Source: Bacteroidota bacterium
GTDB lineage: Bacteria; Bacteroidota; Bacteroidia; Flavobacteriales_F; PHOS-HE28
Length of the DNA: 6,566 nt
Direction of reading: 5' to 3'
Assembly: GCA_023430945.1 (NCBI GenBank)
Contig: JAEYYE010000303.1
Span: 1 to 6,566, forward strand
Shown: positions 1 to 4,493 of the stretch, piece after piece
Numbering within the stretch: position 1 is the stretch's first letter
How the letters are laid out: each line of letters starts with the position of its first letter
Notes under the pieces: generated by a model
Seen by the model: the letters and a program-made list of their open reading frames with translations, nothing else
Database searches by the model: none
What the model was told of the DNA's origin: nothing
Made by a program: the position numbers and the translations under genes

Positions 1-1513
1 CCTCTCCTTCTACCCGGAACCGGTGGAATTGCTTGTGGAAGGCGACAGCATCGATCTGGACATCCGCATTCGTGAAGGGAAGCAGTACCGGATCCGCAAC
101 GTGTACATCAAAGGAAACACGAAGACCAACGAACATGTGATCCGCCGTGAGATCCGCACCAAACCGGGCCAGCTATTCAATCGAAGCGATGTGATCCGCA
201 CGCAGCGTGAACTCGCAACGCTCGGCTATTTCAACCCCGAATCGCTCGGCGTGAACCCGATCCAGGATCCGCGCACCGGAATGGTGGATCTGGAGTACAC
301 GGTGGAAGAAAAACCGAGCGATCGGTTGGAATTGAGCGGTGGCTGGGGCGCGGGAAGGCTCGTGCTTTCATTGGGCCTTTCGTTCACGAACTTCTCCACG
401 CGCAATTTCTTCAAGCCGAAGGAATGGACACCGCTACCTTCCGGCGATGGACAAACATTGAACCTGCGCGCACAGACCAACGGTCGTTTCTTCCAATCCT
501 ACAGCATCAGTTTTGTGGAACCATGGCTCGGCGGAAAGAAACCGACTTCGCTCAGTCTTTCGGCCTACCATTCGGTGCAGACCAACGGCGAAAGCCGGTA
601 TGTGACCAACAACGGGGAGCGCACACTGAACCCGCTTCGTCAATCGCTGTTGATCTCAGGTGCTTCCGTGGGACTTGGAAAAAGGCTCACGTGGCCCGAT
701 GATTACTTCATCCTTCGCCAGACGATCGGCTTCCAGCGGTACGATCTGCACAACTACAGCAGCGGTGCGGTGATCTTCGACTTCACCGATGGTACGAGCG
801 ATGTGCTTTCGTACACCTGGCAGATCGCACGTTCCTCGATCGATGAACCGTTCTTCTCGCGCCGCGGATCGAACATCTCCCTTTCGGTGAAGGCAACGCC
901 GCCCTGGTCGCTGTTCCAACCCGATCGGAATTGGGTGGACATGCCTTCGCAGGAACGTTTCCGCCTGGCGGAATTCCACAAATGGAAATTCACCACGCAA
1001 TGGTTCCTGCCGCTCACGAATCCGAAGAACCGCCACAACCTGGTGCTGATGACACGCGCAGGTTTCGGCTTCCTTGGCCGCTACAATGCCGATGTGGGCA
1101 ACTCGCCGTTCGAGCGGTTCTACATGGGCGGAAGCGCGCTCACCGGTTTCCAGCTGGATGGACGCGAGATCGTCGCCTTGCGCGGTTATGATGATTTTTC
1201 GCTGGCACCGCAAACAGGTAACTTCATCGTAACGAAATACACCGCGGAACTGCGTTTCCCTGTTTCACTGAACCCTTCGGCCACCATCTTCACGCTCGCA
1301 TTCGTTGAGGCCGGTAACACGTTCAGCAACTTCAACGAATACGATCCCTTCAAACTGTACCGATCGGCCGGTTTCGGCCTGCGCTTGAACCTCCCGATGT
1401 TCGGACCGATGGGGCTTGATTACGGCTGGAGGCTTGATGATGTGCCCTACCTGCCGAACATGGCGAAGAGCCAGTTCCATTTTACGATCGGCATAGATCT
1501 TGGCGAGCTGTGA
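1..1513 (+). CDS. bamA: BamA, outer-membrane protein assembly factor (Omp85 family), 5'-truncated by the window
   Basis: This is the C-terminal part of BamA, the outer-membrane barrel that folds and inserts other beta-barrel proteins. The frame is open to the left edge (first full codon at base 2, 503 residues visible), so the GTG at 23 is an internal valine and not a start. Residues about 29-105 form the last POTRA domain (motif IKGNTKTNEHVIRREI, ending in VEEKPSDRLELSGGWG); the end of the preceding POTRA is also present. The rest is a 16-stranded-type barrel with the family hallmarks FVEPW (171-175) and the L6 lock motif RGYDD (394-398). The final strand FHFTIGIDLGEL does not end in the usual aromatic residue. 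The next gene, encoding an OmpH/Skp-like chaperone, begins 35 bp downstream and is probably co-transcribed. Signal peptide and upstream POTRA domains lie outside the window. The family assignment is firm. Confidence 0.96.
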   Translation, partial: LSFYPEPVELLVEGDSIDLDIRIREGKQYRIRNVYIKGNTKTNEHVIRREIRTKPGQLFNRSDVIRTQRELATLGYFNPESLGVNPIQDPRTGMVDLEYTVEEKPSDRLELSGGWGAGRLVLSLGLSFTNFSTRNFFKPKEWTPLPSGDGQTLNLRAQTNGRFFQSYSISFVEPWLGGKKPTSLSLSAYHSVQTNGESRYVTNNGERTLNPLRQSLLISGASVGLGKRLTWPDDYFILRQTIGFQRYDLHNYSSGAVIFDFTDGTSDVLSYTWQIARSSIDEPFFSRRGSNISLSVKATPPWSLFQPDRNWVDMPSQERFRLAEFHKWKFTTQWFLPLTNPKNRHNLVLMTRAGFGFLGRYNADVGNSPFERFYMGGSALTGFQLDGREIVALRGYDDFSLAPQTGNFIVTKYTAELRFPVSLNPSATIFTLAFVEAGNTFSNFNEYDPFKLYRSAGFGLRLNLPMFGPMGLDYGWRLDDVPYLPNMAKSQFHFTIGIDLGEL

Positions 1514-1548
1514 TCCGGATCGCCTATTTTCGACCACGCCACCGAACG

Positions 1549-2247
1549 ATGAAAACCACGATCCACCTCATCCTTGCCCTTACTGGTGCGCTTTTCCTGA
1601 TGCAGGAGACTTCTGCCCAAAGGATCGCGTTCGTGAACACCAAGTACATCCTGGACCAGATGCCCGAGTACGCCACGGCGCAGAAGGAGCTCGATCGGTT
1701 CAGTCAGCAGTGGCAGGAGGAGATCGATGAGCGTCACCAGCAGATCAAGCGCATGCGCGAGGCCTACAATGCCGAAGCGATCCTGCTTACCGAAGAGATG
1801 AAGCGATCACGTGTGGAGGACATGGAAAAGCGTGAGCGCGAAGCACGGGATCTCCAGAAGCAGCGATTCGGACCGAACGGCGACCTGTTCAAGAAACGCC
1901 AGGAGTTGATCCAGCCGATCCAGGATCGCGTGTACACCGCGGTGAAGGAAGTCGCCGGAACCAGCTATGTCGCCGTATTCGATCTTGGCAGCGCGAGCAA
2001 CAACCTGCTCTTCGCGAGCGAGAAGTACGACAAGAGCGACAGCGTTCTGCGGAAGTTGGGGATCAGGCCCGGTAAGGGCGGATCGGAAGGAGGCGGATCC
2101 GATGGTGAGGAACCGGAGGATCGGAAGGACGAGGACATTGACCGGATGCGAGAAGGCGATCCCGACCAAAGACCACAAACGGGCGAGCGCAACCTTCAAC
2201 AAGGAACACGGCCGGGAGGCGCCGGACAAGAAGTAAAACCACGATGA
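1549..2247 (+). CDS. OmpH/Skp-family periplasmic chaperone with long hydrophilic C-terminal tail
   Basis: Predicted periplasmic holding chaperone of the OmpH/Skp family (232 aa), which in other bacteria forms a trimer that keeps unfolded outer-membrane proteins soluble on the way to BamA. I chose the ATG at 1549 over the GTG at 1510 because it places a clean signal peptide at the N-terminus (basic start MKTT, hydrophobic core, cleavage after TSA at about residue 23). Residues 24-40 form the first conserved strand (RIAFVNTKYILDQMPEY), 44-125 a long charged coiled coil, and 138-170 the returning strand (YVAVFDLG, then LLFASEKYDKSD) typical of Bacteroidota members. Residues about 171-232 are an unusual tail rich in Gly, Glu, Asp, Arg and Gln, probably disordered. 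No Shine-Dalgarno is visible, as is normal in this phylum. Its stop overlaps the start of the second OmpH gene. Whether it serves BamA directly is inferred from family and position. Confidence 0.93.
   Translation: MKTTIHLILALTGALFLMQETSAQRIAFVNTKYILDQMPEYATAQKELDRFSQQWQEEIDERHQQIKRMREAYNAEAILLTEEMKRSRVEDMEKREREARDLQKQRFGPNGDLFKKRQELIQPIQDRVYTAVKEVAGTSYVAVFDLGSASNNLLFASEKYDKSDSVLRKLGIRPGKGGSEGGGSDGEEPEDRKDEDIDRMREGDPDQRPQTGERNLQQGTRPGGAGQEVKPR
2080..2129 (+). repeat. 12-bp direct repeat inside the tail of the first ompH gene
   Basis: GGATCGGAAGGA occurs at 2080-2091 and again at 2118-2129. The first copy is read in the codon frame as Gly-Ser-Glu-Gly; the second is shifted and falls within codons for Glu-Asp-Arg-Lys-Asp. 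The repeat lies in the low-complexity tail and may reflect local duplication or slippage; it has no clear function of its own. Confidence 0.8.
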
Positions 2248-2762
2248 ACAGAGCAATGATGAAGCACTTTCTTTTCGTACTTGGGTTGATGTTGAGCGCC
2301 GCGCCGATGTTCGCGCAAAGCGCACCGAAGCTTGGCCACATCGATCGGCAGGCATTGATGCTGATGCTGCCCGAACGCAAGGATGCGGAGACCAAGATGC
2401 AGGCATTCGCCAAGAAGCTCGATGACCAGCTGAAGGCGATGGGTGCGGAGTATGAAGCGAAAGTGAGCGAGGCCCAGGCGAGCGCGAATTCCATGACGGA
2501 GACCGAGCGGCAGATGGCCGTGCGTGAGATCGGTGAACTGGAACAGCGGATCACCGCCGCGCAACAGAAAGCCCAGGAAGATCTCGCACGGCAGGAGGAG
2601 GAACTGCTGAAGCCGATGGTGGAACGCACCAACAAGGCGATCAAGGATGTGGCCGATGCGAACGGATTCACCTACATCTTCGATACCAGCACCGGTTTCG
2701 TTCTCTATTACGACAAAGGCGAGGACGTGCTCCCGTTGGTGAAGACCCAGCTCGGTATCTGA
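2244..2762 (+). CDS. OmpH/Skp-family periplasmic chaperone, second copy
   Basis: A second, shorter OmpH/Skp-type chaperone (172 aa), the usual size for Skp. A signal peptide is visible (MMKHFLFVLGLMLSAAPMFA, cleavage at about residue 24), followed by the first conserved strand (KLGHIDRQALMLMLPER, residues 29-45), a coiled-coil hairpin of two helices (about 46-135) and the returning segment NGFTYIFDTSTGFVLYYDKGEDV (140-162). The ATG at 2244 overlaps the TGA of the preceding gene (ATGA), which suggests translational coupling. ATGs at 2256 and 2259 are equally possible starts, and 2259 would give a more classical MK-type signal peptide. Tandem ompH genes between bamA and murI are common in Bacteroidota. 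The two copies differ in length, tail and charge, so they may form separate oligomers or a mixed one; the sequence does not decide this. Confidence 0.93.
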   Translation: MNRAMMKHFLFVLGLMLSAAPMFAQSAPKLGHIDRQALMLMLPERKDAETKMQAFAKKLDDQLKAMGAEYEAKVSEAQASANSMTETERQMAVREIGELEQRITAAQQKAQEDLARQEEELLKPMVERTNKAIKDVADANGFTYIFDTSTGFVLYYDKGEDVLPLVKTQLGI

Positions 2763-2767
2763 TACGC

Positions 2768-3619
2768 GTGTCGCAGAACGATCGCGTTGATCTGTTTCGC
2801 GAAGGCCCGATCGGCATTTTCGATTCCGGGATCGGAGGACTTACCGTTACTGCCCAGATCCATCAGGCGCTCCCCAAAGAGCGCCTGATCTATTTCGCGG
2901 ACAGTGCACACCTTCCCTATGGCCAGCGATCGCTGGATGTGGTGCGCGGTTTCAGTTTCGCGATAACGCGCGCATTGCTCGAAGCCGGTTGCAAGATGAT
3001 CGTGATCGCCTGCAACACCGCTTCTGCTGCCGCTTTACGAGCGCTTCGCGAAGCTTTTCCAGAAGTGCCTTTCGTGGGCATGGAACCTGCGGTGAAACCA
3101 GCTGCGGAATCATCACGATCACGTGTGGTCGGGGTGATCGCCACACCGGCCACGTTCCAGAGCGAAGTCTATGCTTCAGTGGTGGAACGGTTCGCTGCGG
3201 ATGTCACGGTACTGCATCAACCCTGTCCGGGATTGGTCGGCCAGATCGAAGCCGGTGAACTGGATACACTGCGCACCGAAGAGATGCTACGTGCGTGGAT
3301 CGAACCGATGCTTGAAAAAGGGATCGATTCGCTCGTGCTTGGATGCACACATTATCCACTTGTTCGTCCATTGATCGAACGGATCGTTGGTGGGAATGTT
3401 CGCGTGATCGATCCCGCACCGGCGATCGCGCGGCAGGTGGAACGCCTTCTCGATCGTGATCAATTGCGATCGCGATCGAGCGAAGGTGGGTCGCTGATCT
3501 GCTACACGAGCGGACCGCTTCAACCGTTCGAACAAATGCTCGAACGGCTGAGACTCGTAGAGGCGACCGGCATCCGGCACGCTTCCTGGCTTCCCGATGG
3601 AACGATCAGCCTTCCTTGA
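2768..3619 (+). CDS. murI: Glutamate racemase
   Basis: Converts L-glutamate to D-glutamate, the second amino acid of the peptidoglycan stem peptide, by a cofactor-independent two-cysteine mechanism in the cytoplasm. At 283 aa it has normal family length. Hallmarks are all present: IGIFDSGIGG with Asp19-Ser20, PYG at 50-52, the first catalytic cysteine in ACNTAS (Cys82), the motif QIEAGEL with Glu161, and the second catalytic cysteine in GCTHYP (Cys193) with His195. The start is GTG at 2768, 5 bp after the preceding stop; no in-frame ATG exists before the conserved N-terminal strand, so a GTG start is the best choice. The gene holds two strong hairpins and three GCGATCGC octamers. Its 3' end overlaps the convergent carbonic-anhydrase-like gene by 14 bp. 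It is the last + strand gene of the envelope operon. Confidence 0.96.
   Translation: MSQNDRVDLFREGPIGIFDSGIGGLTVTAQIHQALPKERLIYFADSAHLPYGQRSLDVVRGFSFAITRALLEAGCKMIVIACNTASAAALRALREAFPEVPFVGMEPAVKPAAESSRSRVVGVIATPATFQSEVYASVVERFAADVTVLHQPCPGLVGQIEAGELDTLRTEEMLRAWIEPMLEKGIDSLVLGCTHYPLVRPLIERIVGGNVRVIDPAPAIARQVERLLDRDQLRSRSSEGGSLICYTSGPLQPFEQMLERLRLVEATGIRHASWLPDGTISLP
2862..2889 (+). other. Perfect 11-bp hairpin inside 5' part of murI
   Basis: ATCAGGCGCTC (2862-2872) and GAGCGCCTGAT (2879-2889) are exact reverse complements separated by the 6-nt loop CCCAAA. It begins about 95 nt after the murI start codon, within codons for residues about 32-41. No T-run follows on either strand, so it is not an intrinsic terminator. 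The structure is certain at sequence level; any role in translation or mRNA stability is speculative. Confidence 0.75.
2923..2936. repeat. 14-bp perfect palindrome containing GCGATCGC
   Basis: CCAGCGATCGCTGG is self-complementary over 14 bp and contains one of three GCGATCGC octamers found in murI (the others are at 3422-3429 and 3466-3473). It lies wholly in coding sequence (Gly-Gln-Arg-Ser-Leu-Asp region). It may simply reflect the strong GATC bias of this genome. Confidence 0.7.
3449..3480 (+). other. 13-bp hairpin (one U-G pair) of GATC-rich sequence in 3' part of murI
   Basis: CTCGATCGTGATC (3449-3461) pairs with GATCGCGATCGAG (3468-3480) with one U-G wobble, leaving the 6-nt loop AATTGC. 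The wobble is only allowed in RNA from the + strand; the opposite strand would have an A-C mismatch. Four GATC sites lie in these 32 bp. No U-run follows, so it does not look like a terminator, and it lies about 140 nt before the murI stop. Confidence 0.75.
3606..3619. other. Tail-to-tail overlap of two convergent genes (14 bp)
   Basis: The last codons and stop of murI (+ strand, TGA at 3617-3619) and of the carbonic-anhydrase-like gene (- strand, TCA at 3606-3608 read as TGA) share 14 bp. There is therefore no intergenic space for a conventional bidirectional terminator; I see no hairpin plus T-run in the flanking coding sequence either. Confidence 0.9.
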
Positions 3620-4124
3620 ACCAGCTTGCGTATTTGAGGTAATTCCGCGCGATCCGCTCGATCTCGTTCCTTGAAAGATCGGCACCTACTTCACGAACGC
3701 GTTTCGCCGGAACGCCGGCCATCAAACTACCCGGCTCCACGATCGTATTCTGAAGCACCACCGCTCCTGCCGCTATCACACTTCCCTCTCCTATCACCGC
3801 ACGGTCCATCACAATGGATCCCATGCCGACCAGCACATTGTCGTGGATCGTGCAGCCGTGCACGATCGCATTATGGCCGATGCTCACATCGTTCCCGATC
3901 GTAAGTGCAGCGCGTTCGAATGTGCAATGCAATACTGCACCATCCTGTATGTTCACGCGATCGCCGATGCGGATGCTGTTCACATCGCCGCGTACCACCG
4001 CGTTGTACCACACGCTGCAGTTCTCACCCATCACCACATCGCCGATCACCACCGCTGTTTCGGCCAGGAAATGATCACCTGTGAAACGGGGCGTGAAACC
4101 TCTTACAGATCGGATCAGCGCCAT
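3606..4124 (-). CDS. Gamma-carbonic-anhydrase-like hexapeptide-repeat protein
   Basis: A 172-aa left-handed beta-helix protein of the gamma-carbonic anhydrase / YrdA / PaaY / CaiE group. Family members form trimers with a metal (Zn, Fe or Co) between subunits and some hydrate CO2; for others the reaction is unknown. The three metal-binding histidines are in place: His66 (AVLHC), His84 and His89 (IGHNAIVHG). The conserved Arg45-Gly-Asp47 and Gln60 of the active site are also present. Hexapeptide repeats run through about residues 22-140, followed by the usual C-terminal helix ending in YLKYASWFKEG. No signal peptide is seen, so it is probably cytoplasmic. The ATG directly follows the TAG of the HMA gene (no spacer), indicating co-transcription and probably coupled translation. 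Its stop lies inside the murI frame on the opposite strand. True carbonic anhydrase activity cannot be read from sequence alone. Confidence 0.93.
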   Translation of the reverse strand: MALIRSVRGFTPRFTGDHFLAETAVVIGDVVMGENCSVWYNAVVRGDVNSIRIGDRVNIQDGAVLHCTFERAALTIGNDVSIGHNAIVHGCTIHDNVLVGMGSIVMDRAVIGEGSVIAAGAVVLQNTIVEPGSLMAGVPAKRVREVGADLSRNEIERIARNYLKYASWFKEG

Positions 4125-4493
4125 CTATTGTGCGTGCTTTTCCATCGGTTTCGTACCGCAACCTTCCTTCTGGCAGCAATCGGGCAGATCGCGATAGGCT
4201 TTTTCGTCGCCGGGCATGTCGTCGGCGTAATAACCCAGTTTGGTTAGCGCCGTGCGGATCTTGTCTGGCGAGGTCTTGCGCGGATCGTAATCGACCTTCA
4301 CCTCACTTGTGGCGAGATCCAGATCAACGGCCTTCACTCCTTTTTCATAGATCAGGTTGCTTTCGATAGTTTCCTCGCACATGTCGCACACGGCACTTGT
4401 GCGGATCACGAGCGAATCGAGCTTGTTGTTCTGCGCCTGTACGCTCATCGCGAGCGAAAGCATCAGGCTAATTGCCAGGAACGTGTTCTTCAT
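4125..4493 (-). CDS. Secreted heavy-metal-associated (HMA) domain protein with Cys-rich tail
   Basis: A small (122 aa) predicted periplasmic metal-binding protein. Residues 1-20 are a signal peptide (MKNTFLAISLMLSLAMSVQA, cleaved before Gln21). Residues 27-92 form an HMA (CopZ/MerP-like ferredoxin-fold) domain with the metal-binding loop CDMC (Cys36, Cys39) and the expected helix-strand pattern ending in TALTKLGYYADD. The C-terminal tail adds Cys106-Cys107 and Cys112, so five cysteines in total are available to bind a soft metal or to form disulfides. Family knowledge points to Cu(I), with Hg, Zn or Cd as alternatives. The start overlaps the 3' end of the TonB receptor gene by 26 bp, and the stop directly abuts the next gene. 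The likely role is to bind a metal taken up by, or regulating, the neighbouring receptor; this is inference from context. Confidence 0.88.
   Translation of the reverse strand: MKNTFLAISLMLSLAMSVQAQNNKLDSLVIRTSAVCDMCEETIESNLIYEKGVKAVDLDLATSEVKVDYDPRKTSPDKIRTALTKLGYYADDMPGDEKAYRDLPDCCQKEGCGTKPMEKHAQ
4468..4493 (-). other. 26-bp gene overlap coupling the TonB receptor to the HMA protein
   Basis: The HMA start codon (4491-4493) lies inside the receptor frame, whose TAG is at 4468-4470. The last eight receptor codons encode a hydrophilic tail while the other frame encodes the start of a signal peptide. Such overlaps commonly go with translational coupling by terminating ribosomes. Confidence 0.85.

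Noticed and set aside
23..25. GTG at 23 as the start of the BamA-like gene
   Set aside because: The frame is open to the window edge with in-frame POTRA-type sequence before it; it is an internal valine of a truncated gene.
656..1213. Long open frame of 185 codons on the - strand within bamA
   Set aside because: It lies wholly opposite a well-supported gene and its translation has no recognisable domain; it is a G+C-driven shadow.
1510..1548. GTG at 1510 as the start of the first OmpH gene, adding 13 residues and overlapping bamA
   Set aside because: The added residues (rich in Arg and Pro) would sit ahead of a complete signal peptide that begins neatly at ATG 1549.
1514..1548. TATTTTCG in the 35-bp bamA-ompH gap as a Bacteroidota -7 promoter element
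   Set aside because: It differs from the TAnnTTTG consensus and no TTTG-type -33 element lies at the right distance; co-transcription with bamA is simpler.
1807..2671. Two - strand open frames of about 200 codons opposite the ompH genes
   Set aside because: Low-complexity Ser/Arg/Ala-rich translations antisense to clear coiled-coil genes; no start context or family features.
3043..3060. GCTTCGCGAAGC followed by TTTT, resembling a terminator
   Set aside because: The palindrome leaves only a 4-bp stem once a loop is allowed, and it lies in the middle of murI between conserved motifs.
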